Under the pieces are notes generated by a model. That model saw nothing but the letters and a program-made list of their open reading frames with translations, had not been told where the DNA came from and ran no database searches. Below, piece by piece: positions 9,060 through 17,959 of a stretch of 64,000 bases of DNA. Both the position numbers and the translations under genes were made by a program. The first letter of the stretch is position 1, and every line of letters starts with the position of its first letter. Location: positions 1 to 64,000 of the forward strand of contig CAWALL010000018.1 in NCBI GenBank assembly GCA_963782885.1. The letters are read 5' to 3'. Origin of the DNA: DATAOG01 sp963782885. GTDB lineage: Bacteria > Pseudomonadota > Alphaproteobacteria > Geminicoccales > Geminicoccaceae.

Positions 9060-10211
9060 ATGGGAATTCCTCTACGCCAGCAGGTCCGGGTCGGGGCCTA
9101 CGTCCTGAAGCAACGCCTGCTCGGACGCGACAAATACCCCCTGGTGCTGATGCTCGAGCCGCTGTTCCGGTGCAACCTGGCCTGCGCCGGCTGCGGCAAG
9201 ATCGACTATCCGGCGCCGATCCTGAACCGGCGGCTCTCGGTCCAAGAGTGCCTGGCGGCGGCCGATGAATGCGGCGCGCCGATCATCTCGATCCCTGGCG
9301 GAGAGCCTCTGATCCACAAGGACATCGGAAAGATCGTTCAGGGTCTGATCGAGCGCCGGAAGTTCGTCTATCTGTGCACCAACGCGCTCTTGGTCGAGAA
9401 GAAGATCGATCTGTTCACGCCGAGCCCCTATCTCACTTTCTCGATCCACCTGGACGGCCTGCGCGCGCATCACGACCGCTCCGTCTGCCAGGCGGGCGTG
9501 TTCGACCGCGCGGTCGCGGCGATCCGGCTGCTGCGCGAGCGCGGCTTCCGGGTCAACGTCAACGCCACCCTGTTCGACGGCGTGGCGCCTGAGGAGGTCG
9601 CGGCGTTCCTCGACTACGTGACCGAGGAATTGGACGTCGAAGGCGTCACGGTGTCGCCCGGCTACGCCTACGAGCGGGCGCCCGATCAGCAGCATTTCCT
9701 GAACCGGCAGCGGACCAAGCAGTTGTTCCGCGACATCTTCCGGCGCGGCCGCGGCAAGGGCTGGCAACTCAACCATTCCTCGCTTTATCTCGACTTCCTG
9801 GCCGGCAATCAGGAGTACCGCTGCACGCCCTGGGGCAACCCGACCCGCAACATCTTCGGCTGGCAGCGCCCGTGCTATCTGCTCGGCGAGGGCTACGCCA
9901 GCTCGTTCAAGGAGTTGATGGAGGGCACCGACTGGGAGCGCTACGGTACCGGCAATTACGAAAAATGCGCCAACTGCATGGCCCATTGCGGCTACGAGGC
10001 GACCGCGGTGACCGATGCGCTCCGGCACCCGCTCAAGGCGTTACGGGTGGCATCGCGCCCGATCGAAACCGACGGCCCGATGGCGCCCGAGATCCCGCTC
10101 GCGCACCAGCGGCCGGCCGAATACCTGTTCGAGCACATCGTCAGGTCCGAAGTCGACAAGGCACCGCCCAAGGCCGAGCGCCGATCCGACGAGCAGACCC
10201 ACGCAGCGTAG
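9060..10211 (+). CDS. hpnH: HpnH, radical SAM adenosylhopane synthase
   Basis: A 383-residue radical SAM enzyme. It has the CxxxCxxC cluster motif as CNLACAGC, followed by GKIDYPAPILNRRLS, the GGEPL box (IPGGEPLIHKDI) and a C-terminal SPASM-like set of cysteines around YEKCANCMAHCGYE. HpnH links the 5'-deoxyadenosyl radical to diploptene, giving adenosylhopane, the first step of side-chain extension. I chose the ATG at 9060 (MGIPLRQQVRVGAY) because it matches the usual HpnH N-terminus; an upstream GTG at 9042 overlaps the ispH stop and is less likely. Its partner hpnG is just downstream on the other strand. Confidence 0.95.
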   Translation: MGIPLRQQVRVGAYVLKQRLLGRDKYPLVLMLEPLFRCNLACAGCGKIDYPAPILNRRLSVQECLAAADECGAPIISIPGGEPLIHKDIGKIVQGLIERRKFVYLCTNALLVEKKIDLFTPSPYLTFSIHLDGLRAHHDRSVCQAGVFDRAVAAIRLLRERGFRVNVNATLFDGVAPEEVAAFLDYVTEELDVEGVTVSPGYAYERAPDQQHFLNRQRTKQLFRDIFRRGRGKGWQLNHSSLYLDFLAGNQEYRCTPWGNPTRNIFGWQRPCYLLGEGYASSFKELMEGTDWERYGTGNYEKCANCMAHCGYEATAVTDALRHPLKALRVASRPIETDGPMAPEIPLAHQRPAEYLFEHIVRSEVDKAPPKAERRSDEQTHAA

Positions 10212-10277
10212 CCGGCCAGTCGCCGGCGCCGCCTGGCTCACGGTCATCAGCCCGTCGATCTGCCGATTGTCGCCGGC

Positions 10278-10958
10278 CTACGGCCGGTTGAAGGGGTGCT
10301 CGAGGCTGTTGCCGGCGGCGCGCGCCGCCTGACGCAAGGTGCCGAGCGCGCGGCGGGTCTCGAGGCCCAGCCGGAGCAGTCGGGTGAGCTCCAGAGGTCG
10401 GCCGACGACCCCGATCAGCGCCGTGAGCCGGATCCGCCCTTGCGGCTCGAGGAAGCGAGCGGCAAGGGCGGGCACGGTCTGGTCGGCAGCATCGCTGATC
10501 GCCCGCAGCGCGATGAAGGGAATCGCGGCCGCGCTCGCCACGTCAGCGACGACGTGGCTCTCCATGTCGGCGGCGCGCGCGCCGCTCGCCTGCTGGAGCG
10601 CCAGTTTCCCCGCGGGCGTCGTGAGCATGTGCTCCGCTCCGGCGATCGTCCCGAGATTCGCAGCAACGCCCGCCTCGGCCAACGCGGCGAGCAGCCCGCT
10701 GCGCCAGGCGGCGTCGGTCGGCAGACGGCGGCCATCCGGTAGACGCACGGCCTCGGCCAGGACCAGATCGCCGGGCCGGAGCCCTGGGGCAAGGCCGGCG
10801 GCAAGGCCGAAGCTCACCAGCCCCTCAGCGCCTTCGGCGAGCAGCCGCGCCGCCTCGGCCCGGGCCCGCCCCGGCCGCGCGCCGCTGCAGGCGACCCTCA
10901 GATCGAGCCCGCGCAGGCAACGAGCCTCCGCGCGCAGGCCCGTGATCACGCCGATCAC
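10278..10958 (-). CDS. hpnG: HpnG, adenosylhopane nucleosidase/phosphorylase
   Basis: A 226-residue member of the nucleoside phosphorylase/MTAN superfamily. It begins MIGVITGLRAEARCL, has the glycine-rich SFGLAAGLAPGL turn, and ADMESHVVADVASAAAIPF, where the M-E-(S) motif contacts the nucleoside sugar. RAISDAADQ is the conserved RxISD segment with the catalytic Asp. HpnG removes adenine from adenosylhopane to give the ribosyl form. It is convergent with hpnH, with about 65 bases between the stops. The N-terminal residue spacing and length fit the family. Confidence 0.9.
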   Translation of the reverse strand: MIGVITGLRAEARCLRGLDLRVACSGARPGRARAEAARLLAEGAEGLVSFGLAAGLAPGLRPGDLVLAEAVRLPDGRRLPTDAAWRSGLLAALAEAGVAANLGTIAGAEHMLTTPAGKLALQQASGARAADMESHVVADVASAAAIPFIALRAISDAADQTVPALAARFLEPQGRIRLTALIGVVGRPLELTRLLRLGLETRRALGTLRQAARAAGNSLEHPFNRP

Positions 10959-11051
10959 GCGCGCGCCCGCCGCGTGCCATACTCTGGTGCGGGCACGACA
11001 AGGTTGCTAGCTTCTGCCGCCCTGCGCGCGCTCCAGAGGAAGATCACGGCC

Positions 11052-11852
11052 ATGCGTCTGCTCGCGTCCGAGAACGGCTTCGTCCACATCTGCGGCCACC
11101 GCGGCCACAGCAGCGGCGCGCCCGAGAACACGCTGGCGGCGCTCCGGGCCGCCAAGGCCGCGGGCGCCACGACCGCCGAGATCGACGTCGTCCTGACCGG
11201 GGACGACCAGATCGTGCTCGCCCACGACCTCACGCTCGACCGCACGACCAATGGCCAGGGGCCAATCGCGGCGCGGACCGCGGCCGAGATCGCCGCGCTC
11301 GACGCCGGCAGCTGGTTCGGCCCCCAGTTCGCCGGCGAGCCCATGCCGAGCTTGCCCGAGGTGCTCGACTTCGCCAAGTCGGAGAGCTTCGGCCTCGTGA
11401 TCGAGATCAAGGAGCGCGCTCGGGTCGATCGGTTGACCGAGTGCCTGGCGACCCTGCTCGAGGCGACTGGCGCCCGCGACGACGTCCTGCTGATCTCCTT
11501 CGACCATGTCGATCTGCGGCGCGCCAAGGAGCGGATTCCGCGGCTGCGGACCGAGGGCATCACCCACGCCCGGCACGCCGAGCCGGTCGCCATGGCGCGC
11601 GCCGCGCGGTTGGACTCGATCTCGATCGAGCTCGATCGCTTCCACCCCGACGACGCCCGCGTCTTGCACGCCGCCGGGATCGCGCTCCGCTGCCACGTAC
11701 CGCCGCCGGCCGAGCTGGCGCTCGACCAACGCTACGGCATCGACCCTCTGCCGGCGTTGCGCGAATGGCTCGCGGCCGGGCTGATCAACTCGCTCTCAGG
11801 CGACGACGTGAGCTTCCTCGCCGACCTGGTCGCCGGCGCCCCGCTCCGCTAG
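11052..11852 (+). CDS. Glycerophosphodiester phosphodiesterase family protein
   Basis: A 266-residue cytoplasmic TIM-barrel enzyme. The N-terminal motif CGHRGHSSGAPENTLAA has the HR and PEN(T) residues of the GDPD active site, followed by AEIDVVLTGDDQIVLAHD with the metal-binding E-x-D and the second catalytic His. IEIKERARVD gives the later glutamate and lysine. These enzymes split glycerophosphodiesters into glycerol-3-phosphate and an alcohol. I chose the ATG at 11052 because the upstream residues in this frame look non-coding. The gene is divergent from hpnG and convergent with shc; a part in lipid turnover is likely but its substrate is open. Confidence 0.87.
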   Translation: MRLLASENGFVHICGHRGHSSGAPENTLAALRAAKAAGATTAEIDVVLTGDDQIVLAHDLTLDRTTNGQGPIAARTAAEIAALDAGSWFGPQFAGEPMPSLPEVLDFAKSESFGLVIEIKERARVDRLTECLATLLEATGARDDVLLISFDHVDLRRAKERIPRLRTEGITHARHAEPVAMARAARLDSISIELDRFHPDDARVLHAAGIALRCHVPPPAELALDQRYGIDPLPALREWLAAGLINSLSGDDVSFLADLVAGAPLR

Positions 11853-11891
11853 CACGCCCGCGGCGCGCTTCGCGAGGTCCCGCGGGTTCAC

Positions 11892-13946
11892 TCACATGCC
11901 CCAGGCGACCCGGCGGTCGTTCTGGCGCATCAGGTTGCGGTAGCGGGCGAGCGCCCAAAGCGGGAAGTAGGCGCTGTAGCCGTGGTAACGGAGGTAGAAC
12001 ACGCGCGGGAAGCCGACCGCGTTGTAGAGCTCCTCGTCCCACTTCGCCCCCTGGCGGGGCGCGCCCTTGAGATAGGCGATACCGCGAGCGACCGCCTCGC
12101 TCTCGACCTCGCCGGCCGCCATCAGCCCGAGCAGCGCCCAGGCGGTCTGGGAGGGCGTGCTCGCGACCGGCTCGGCCTTGCGCTCCGGCCAGTAGCTGGC
12201 GCAGCTCTCGCCCCAGCCGCCGTCCGCCTGCTGGCGCGCCTTCAGCCAGTCGACCGCGCGCCGCACGTGGGGTGCGCCCATGTCCTCGCCCGCGGCGTTG
12301 AGCGCGACCAGCGCCGACCAGGTGCCGTAGACGTAATTGGTGCCCCAGCGGCCGAACCAGGAGCCGTCCGCCTCCTGCTCGCGGCGCAGGAACGCGAGCG
12401 CCTGCGCCAGCGCCGGGTGGCTCCGATCGTAGCCCTGCTGGGCGAGCATGCTGATGCAGCGCGCGGTCAGGTCCGCGGTCGGCGGGTCGAGGAGAGCGCC
12501 GTGATCGGCGAACGGGATGTTGTTCAAGTGATAGTGCATGTTGTCGGCGTCGAACGAGCCCCAGCCGCCGTTCCGGCTCTGCAGGCCCAGAACCCATTCG
12601 GTGCCGCGCGCGATCGCGTTGCGGTAGCGTTCGGGATCGGCCCGGTGCAGTGCACAGACGATCACCGCCGTGTCGTCGACGTCCGGATAATGGTCGTTGC
12701 GGTACTCGAACGGCCAGCCGCCCGGCCGGACGTCAGGCCGGGTTCTCGCCCAATCGCCGGCGACGTCCAGGACCTGGCGCTCGGCGACCCAGTCGAGCGC
12801 CCGGCGCACGCGCACATCGGCCCTCCCCGCCTCCAACAGCGCATGGCAGGCGAGTGCCGTGTCCCAGAGCGGCGACACGCAGGGCTGGCAATAGGCGACC
12901 TCGGGCCGCTCGATCAGGAGCTTGCGGACCGCCTGCTTGGCGATCACCAGGTCCGGATGATCCTTGGGATAGCCCAGGGTCTCGAAGGCCATGACCGAGT
13001 TGGCGATCGCCGGCAAGATCGCGCCGAGGCCGTCCTCGCCGTTCAAGCGCTCGGTGATGAACGCGACCGCCCGCTGGATCGCGCGCGCGCGGCGCCGCTT
13101 CGAGAGATGCGGCTCGGTCAGGCGCAGGCCGCGGTCGACCGCGAGGAAGAAGCGGCCCCAGGCCGATCCGGTCGGGTTGCTGATGTAGTGCCGCTCCGCG
13201 TCGGGCGCGGTCACGAACAGCTCCTCGATCCCGATGCCACGCGGGTTCGTCGCCCGCGGCTTCAGCGCCATCAGGATCACGAGCGGCACGATCACGGTTC
13301 TCGACCAGTAGGACACCTTGTCGAGGTGGAACGGGAACCAGCGCGGCAGCAGCATGAGTTCGACCGGCATCACCGGCACCGCCCGCCAGGGCACCTGGCC
13401 GAACAGCGCCAGCGCGAACCGGGCGAACACGTTGCAGCGCGCGGCGCCGCCGTGCGCCAGGATCGCCGCCCGCGCCCGCCGCATGTGCGACGCCTCGGGA
13501 TCGTCGCCGATCAGCTTGAGCGCAAAGTAGGCCTTGACGCTGGCGCTGAGGTCGAAGTCGCCGCCGGCGTAGAGCGGCCAGCCGCCGTGGTCGGCCTGGC
13601 GGGCGCGCAGGTAGACGCCGATCTTATGCTCGAGCGGCGCGTCGATCTCGTCCAGGAAGTGCTCGAGCAGCACGTATTCGGCCGGCATGGTCGCATCGGC
13701 CTCGAGCTCGAACACCCAGTGGCCGTCGGCGCGCTGCAGTCCCGTCAGACCTTGCCTGGCGTGGCCGATGACGACGTCCAGATCCTGGCCCGGCAGCCCG
13801 ACCCGATCGACCGGGCTCGACAACTCGGCCGGCCGCCAGACCTCGGCGACGGCTTCGCTCAGTCCGGTCTCCTGAGGCATCTCCACCACAACGCGCGTTC
13901 CCGAACGACCGACTCGGTGCGCAATAGCCACAAAAACCGGCGGCAA
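11892..13946 (-). CDS. shc: Squalene-hopene cyclase
   Basis: An alpha/alpha-barrel terpene cyclase of up to 684 residues. The protonating motif YPDVDDTAV is at about residues 421-429, and many QW repeats are visible, for example LQSRNGGWGSFDADN and ARQQADGGWGE. It converts squalene to diploptene/diplopterol and is a monotopic membrane enzyme. The first ATG gives about 22 extra residues; an internal ATG at about 13880 (MPQETGLSEAV) may be the true start. C-terminal ...PLWALARYRNLM is typical of the family, so the gene is full length. It lies downstream of hpnB on the same strand, about 50 bases apart, so both are probably co-transcribed. Confidence 0.97.
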   Translation of the reverse strand: MPPVFVAIAHRVGRSGTRVVVEMPQETGLSEAVAEVWRPAELSSPVDRVGLPGQDLDVVIGHARQGLTGLQRADGHWVFELEADATMPAEYVLLEHFLDEIDAPLEHKIGVYLRARQADHGGWPLYAGGDFDLSASVKAYFALKLIGDDPEASHMRRARAAILAHGGAARCNVFARFALALFGQVPWRAVPVMPVELMLLPRWFPFHLDKVSYWSRTVIVPLVILMALKPRATNPRGIGIEELFVTAPDAERHYISNPTGSAWGRFFLAVDRGLRLTEPHLSKRRRARAIQRAVAFITERLNGEDGLGAILPAIANSVMAFETLGYPKDHPDLVIAKQAVRKLLIERPEVAYCQPCVSPLWDTALACHALLEAGRADVRVRRALDWVAERQVLDVAGDWARTRPDVRPGGWPFEYRNDHYPDVDDTAVIVCALHRADPERYRNAIARGTEWVLGLQSRNGGWGSFDADNMHYHLNNIPFADHGALLDPPTADLTARCISMLAQQGYDRSHPALAQALAFLRREQEADGSWFGRWGTNYVYGTWSALVALNAAGEDMGAPHVRRAVDWLKARQQADGGWGESCASYWPERKAEPVASTPSQTAWALLGLMAAGEVESEAVARGIAYLKGAPRQGAKWDEELYNAVGFPRVFYLRYHGYSAYFPLWALARYRNLMRQNDRRVAWGM

Positions 13947-13997
13947 ACAAGGCAGCTCGATGTCACATCGTGTCGCGGCGGTCGCGGACCGTTGCGC

Positions 13998-15179
13998 TCA
14001 CGCCTCAGGTGTCAGCACCCGGCCCTTCCAGCGGCCGCCGATGCCGCGGCGGTGTCGGACCGCGGAATCGACCGTCATGGCGACGAACAGCACCGCCGCG
14101 ACCGGCAGCGTCAGGATCCGGCCGCCGCCCAGGCCGTACAACCGGAGCGTTGGCAAGTAGGCCATGGCCATGGCGGCGAGCGCCAACCCACCGAGACCGA
14201 TCAGCCAGGGGTCGTCGGCCGCCAGCCCTACGATCAGGCCGAGCGGCGGCGCCAGATAGGCGATCACCATGCCCAGGAGCGTGCAGATCAGCAGCAGCGA
14301 CGAATGCCTGAGCTGGGTGTCGGCGGTCCGCGCCACCATGTTCCAGACGTCGCGGAGCCCCGGGCAGCGCCGCAGGCTGCAGGTCGCCTGACTGAGCCCG
14401 AGCCAGATCCGGCCCCCGCCCGGGCGATCTGCGACCGCTCGGGCGAGCGCCACGTCGTCGATCAGCTCGCCGCGGATCGCCTCGATCCCGCCGCCTTCAC
14501 GGAGCGCCTGGCGCCGGACCAGGATGCAGCCGCCCGCGGCCGCGGCCACCGGCGAGCCCGGATCGTTGACCGCGGGAAACGGGTAGAGCTTCTGGAAGAA
14601 GAACACGAACGGCGGGATCAGGAGCCGCTCCCAGAACCCGGCGCAGCAGAGCCGGACCATCATCGAGACCAGGTCGAGCCGCTCCGCCTGGGCCTTGGCG
14701 ACCAGCCGGGCGAGGTTGTCCGGAGCGTGCGCGATGTCGGCGTCGGTCAAGAGCACGTAGCCCGCCGGCGGCGTCAGGTTCTCGGCATGGCGCAGGCCGC
14801 TCGCGACCGCCCAGAGCTTGCCCGACCAGCCGGGCGGCAGCTCGGGCGCTTCGATCACCTCGAGCCGCCCTGCGGCATCGAGCACTAGCCGTTCTGCGAT
14901 CTCGCGCGTGCCGTCCTGGCTGTGGTCGTCGACCAGAATGATCGTCAACGCGCCGCCATAGTGTTGCCCGAGCAGCGACCGGAGCGTCGTCTCGACCGTC
15001 GGTGCCTCGTCCCGCGCCGGAACCACCGCGACGACATCCGGCCAGACGTGCGGCACCGGCAGCCGCTCGTCCTCGATCCGCGGCCGGGCGCGCCAGAAGC
15101 CGCGCCGACCTAGCAGCAGATAGAGCCAGATCAGCAACGACAGGCTGGCCAGGCCAGATACTGTGTTCGACATGTCCAT
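13998..15179 (-). CDS. hpnB: HpnB, hopanoid-cluster family 2 glycosyltransferase
   Basis: A 393-residue membrane-bound glycosyltransferase. It begins with a transmembrane segment (LASLSLLIWLYLLLG), then the GT2 fold: VVAVVPARDEAPTVE, ILVDDHSQDGT (nucleotide and metal binding) and LLTDADIAHAP, the D-x-D-like site. GELIDDVALARAV is the acceptor-site ED-like motif, and several helices close the protein. HpnB is a standard hopanoid-cluster member, annotated as glycosyltransferase; its exact donor and product remain unclear. It is read toward shc. About 160 bases separate its start from the divergent CoA-transferase-like genes. Confidence 0.88.
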   Translation of the reverse strand: MDMSNTVSGLASLSLLIWLYLLLGRRGFWRARPRIEDERLPVPHVWPDVVAVVPARDEAPTVETTLRSLLGQHYGGALTIILVDDHSQDGTREIAERLVLDAAGRLEVIEAPELPPGWSGKLWAVASGLRHAENLTPPAGYVLLTDADIAHAPDNLARLVAKAQAERLDLVSMMVRLCCAGFWERLLIPPFVFFFQKLYPFPAVNDPGSPVAAAAGGCILVRRQALREGGGIEAIRGELIDDVALARAVADRPGGGRIWLGLSQATCSLRRCPGLRDVWNMVARTADTQLRHSSLLLICTLLGMVIAYLAPPLGLIVGLAADDPWLIGLGGLALAAMAMAYLPTLRLYGLGGGRILTLPVAAVLFVAMTVDSAVRHRRGIGGRWKGRVLTPEA

Positions 15180-15339
15180 CGGCGCTGCCTATTTGGTAGG
15201 ATGGTCGAGCCAGCAGATCAACACCGGTGGCCTGGGTTAGTGCCCTGCTTCTTTTTGGCGCGGAGCGCCTGGCACCAGTCCTGATCAGGCTGGCCTCGCG
15301 TGGACGCGGGTGAACCGACCTCGAAGGGCCAAGCCAAGC

Positions 15340-16170
15340 ATGCACCGTTTGCATAGCGCTGCCGAACTCGCCGCACGCATCCCGGATGGCGCCACCCTGG
15401 CATTGGCGCCGGACTATTCCGGCTGTGCGCTCAGCGTCGTGCGCGCCTTGATCCGCAGACCTGCCCGCGATCTCCATCTGATCGGCGTGCCCCAGCTCGG
15501 CTTCCAGGCGGACCTGCTGATCGGCGCGGGCTGCGTCGCGAGCGTCGAGACCGCCGCCGTGACCCTCGGCGAGCAGGGGGCGGCACCCCGCTTCACGGCC
15601 GCGGTCAGGGCCGGCCGGATCGAAATCAGGGATTCGACCTGCCCGGTGATCCACGCGGGCTTGCAGGCGGCCGAGAAGGGGGTGCCCTTTCTGCCGCTGC
15701 GCGGCATCCTCGGCTCCGACCTCGTGCGCCACCGGCCCGAGTGGCGGGTGATCGACAATCCGTTCCGTGGCCCCGGTGGCGCGGACGATCCGATTCTGCT
15801 GGTGCCAGCGATCCAGCCCGAGGTCGCGCTGTTCCACGGCACCCGCGCCGACCGCAACAGCAACGTCTGGATCGGGGTCCGGCGCGAGCTGATGACCATG
15901 GCGCACGCGGCGCGGACGACGCTGGTCACGGTCGAGGAAATCGTTCCCGAGAACCTGCTGGCCGACGATCTCGGCGCCGCCGGCACGATCCCTTCGCTCT
16001 ACGTCACGGCGATCGGGTGCGCGCGCGAAGGCGCCTGGCCGGTCGGCCTGCGCGGGGCCTATCCGCCCGACCTCGGGCATCTCAGGCTCTATGCCGAGCT
16101 GGCGGCGAGCGAGGCGGGCTTCGAGCGCTATCTCCAGCGGTTCGTGCTCGAGCCCGCAGCGGCCGAGTGA
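15340..16170 (+). CDS. CoA-transferase family protein, subunit A (GctA/IpdA-like)
   Basis: A 276-residue protein of the family I CoA-transferase alpha-subunit fold. IPDGATLALAPDYSGCA near the N-terminus replaces the usual glycine-rich CoA loop, and LLIGAGCVASVETAAVTLG follows at the expected place. The start at 15340 (MHRLHSAAEL) fits family alignments better than the ATG ten codons upstream. The stop overlaps the start of the second subunit by one base (TGATG), so the two are made together. Related pairs include glutaconate CoA-transferase and the ring-opening hydrolase IpdAB. The substrate is unknown. Confidence 0.78.
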   Translation: MHRLHSAAELAARIPDGATLALAPDYSGCALSVVRALIRRPARDLHLIGVPQLGFQADLLIGAGCVASVETAAVTLGEQGAAPRFTAAVRAGRIEIRDSTCPVIHAGLQAAEKGVPFLPLRGILGSDLVRHRPEWRVIDNPFRGPGGADDPILLVPAIQPEVALFHGTRADRNSNVWIGVRRELMTMAHAARTTLVTVEEIVPENLLADDLGAAGTIPSLYVTAIGCAREGAWPVGLRGAYPPDLGHLRLYAELAASEAGFERYLQRFVLEPAAAE

Positions 16171-16904
16171 TGGACTGGTGCCCGGAGGAGCTGCTGATCG
16201 ACGTGCTCGCCGGCATGCTGGACGGGCTCGGCCACGTCGCGGTCGGCGCCGCCTCGCCGATTCCGGGAGCGGCCGCGCTGCTCGCGCGCGAGCGCTCGGA
16301 AGGCAAGCTCCGGGTCTCGGTGCTCGGCAGCGAGCGCCACAACCCCTTCACCGACGGGTCCCGGGAACTGTTCGACTGCGCCGCCCAGGGGCGGATCGAC
16401 GCGTTCTTCCTCGGCGGCGGCCAGATCGACGGCGAGGCCAACATCAACCTCGTGGGCGTCGGCGGCTACCCGATCAGCAAGGTGCGCTGGCCGGGCTCGT
16501 TCGGCTCGGCTTACCTCTACTTCCTGGTGCCGCGGGTCATCCTGTTCCGCGAGGAGCACAGCCGGCGCGTGCTGGTGCCCAAGGTCGAGTTCGTGAGCGC
16601 GCCGGGCACCAGTCCGCCGAACGTGTATCGCCGGGGCGGACCCTACGCTCTGGTGACCGGGCGCGCGGTGTTCCGCTTCGATCGGGCACGGGCGCGTTTT
16701 CTCCTGCAAAGCGTACATCCGGGGCAAACCGTCACGGACGTCCTCGACAACACCGGCTTCGAGGTCGACCTTCCGCGCAATGTCGCCGAGACGCCGATCC
16801 CCAAGCCCGCGACGCTCGCCCTGATCCGCGGTCCGGTCGGTGACGCGATCGCCGAGACCTACCCGCGCTTTGCCGCGCGCGTGCTCGGGATTCCGACCGG
16901 GTGA
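16170..16904 (+). CDS. CoA-transferase family protein, subunit B (GctB/IpdB-like)
   Basis: A 244-residue beta-subunit partner of the preceding gene. Features: VAVGAASPIPGAAALLA near the start, FFLGGGQIDGEANINLVGVG (about 85-104) and RRGGPYALVTGRAVF toward the end. The classic SENG/ESG active-site glutamate loop of acyl-CoA transferases is not obvious; LGSERHNPF stands near that place. Loss of the motif occurs in IpdB, which acts as a hydrolase rather than a transferase, so either reaction is possible. Translationally coupled on both sides: one base overlap with subunit A and a GTGA overlap with the next gene. Confidence 0.78.
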   Translation: MDWCPEELLIDVLAGMLDGLGHVAVGAASPIPGAAALLARERSEGKLRVSVLGSERHNPFTDGSRELFDCAAQGRIDAFFLGGGQIDGEANINLVGVGGYPISKVRWPGSFGSAYLYFLVPRVILFREEHSRRVLVPKVEFVSAPGTSPPNVYRRGGPYALVTGRAVFRFDRARARFLLQSVHPGQTVTDVLDNTGFEVDLPRNVAETPIPKPATLALIRGPVGDAIAETYPRFAARVLGIPTG

Positions 16905-17890
16905 CGACCCTGGCCGAGGCTGAGGTCGCGGCGACGTTTGATGCCGCCGGGGCGCGGCGGATCGTGGCGCGCGCGATCGACCGTTATGTCGCCACTCGTC
17001 ACGGCCGCGTCCGAGGCTTCGTCGATGCCAACTACAGCCTGCTCGGCGCCCTCCGCCTGCACCGGCGGGCGCTCGGGCTCGATCTGCTGCGAGCGCCGGC
17101 CAACGTCGCCCTGGTGCCGCCCTATCTCGCGATGCAGCTCGGCGCCGCCGGGCTGAAGTGGCTCGGCGCTCGCCGCGCCGCGCGCTGGCTCGGACGGCAG
17201 CGACCGTTCGTCGAGACCGACGTCGCACGCGAGCTGACCTTCAGGATGCACCGCGATCTTTTGGAATTGCCATATGACGACGGCCGGCGGTGCACCGGGC
17301 GCGACGCGCTCGCGGAGGCGGTTCTCGAGGACCAGCCGCTGGCGGCGCTTCTGGATCACCTGCGCGCTCAACCCGACAGTCCCGAGGCGAGAGCGCGGGT
17401 CAAGACGATGCTTCAGACTTATGCGGGCGCCCGCCATGCTGCCGCCGACCTGTTCAACAATGCGCTTTTGGCCGGCACCGGCGCCGCGCTGTTCCAGAAG
17501 CTGACGCCCGGCACTTTCACGCTCGCCCCGGTGCTCGCGACCGCGCTCGCGCACCAGGCGGCGGTCGCGAGCTTCCCGCTCGGCGCCGGCCTCGGCGGGC
17601 TCTGGTACGCCTGGTTCCCGGCCCAGCCGTCGGCCGGCCTGGTGCTCGGCACGACCGGCGGGCTGATGCTGTTGACCGCGGTCAGCGCGGGATTTTCCGG
17701 CGTGATCGGCGATCCGGTCCAGCGCGCGCTCGGCGTGCACACCCGCCGCCTGCACCGGCTGGTCGACGCACTCGGCCGCGAGCTGCGCGGCGACAGCGAG
17801 GTCGCGTTCCAGGTCCGCGACCACTACGTCGCCCGGATCTTCGATCTGGTCGACCTCGGCCGGGCGGCCGCGCGGGCGCTCGCGGGCTGA
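16901..17890 (+). CDS. Uncharacterised protein coupled to the CoA-transferase pair
   Basis: A 329-residue protein that I cannot assign a function. It starts with GTG inside the stop of the CoA-transferase beta subunit (GTGA), so it is almost certainly in the same operon. The N-terminal third is helical and basic, with the recognisable segment GFVDANYSLLGALRLHRRALG. The middle (about 185-270) has glycine/alanine-rich hydrophobic stretches (LLAGTGAALFQKLTPG, GAGLGGLWYAWFP, LLTAVSAGFSGVIGDPV) that look like two to four membrane helices or hairpins. The C-terminus is amphipathic. It resembles uncharacterised alphaproteobacterial proteins (possibly the DUF6635 group); I am not sure of the number. 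Confidence 0.7.
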   Translation: MTTLAEAEVAATFDAAGARRIVARAIDRYVATRHGRVRGFVDANYSLLGALRLHRRALGLDLLRAPANVALVPPYLAMQLGAAGLKWLGARRAARWLGRQRPFVETDVARELTFRMHRDLLELPYDDGRRCTGRDALAEAVLEDQPLAALLDHLRAQPDSPEARARVKTMLQTYAGARHAAADLFNNALLAGTGAALFQKLTPGTFTLAPVLATALAHQAAVASFPLGAGLGGLWYAWFPAQPSAGLVLGTTGGLMLLTAVSAGFSGVIGDPVQRALGVHTRRLHRLVDALGRELRGDSEVAFQVRDHYVARIFDLVDLGRAAARALAG

Positions 17891-17959
17891 GCCCGCCCGA
17901 AGCCATGGACCGGCAACCGCCGCATGCTAGGATCGAGCGTCTTGGAGACGGGGAAAGTC

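Noticed and set aside
11982..14888. A 968-codon plus-strand frame
   Set aside because: It is antisense to shc and hpnB; arginine/alanine/histidine-rich product without domains. Such long shadow frames are normal at this GC content.
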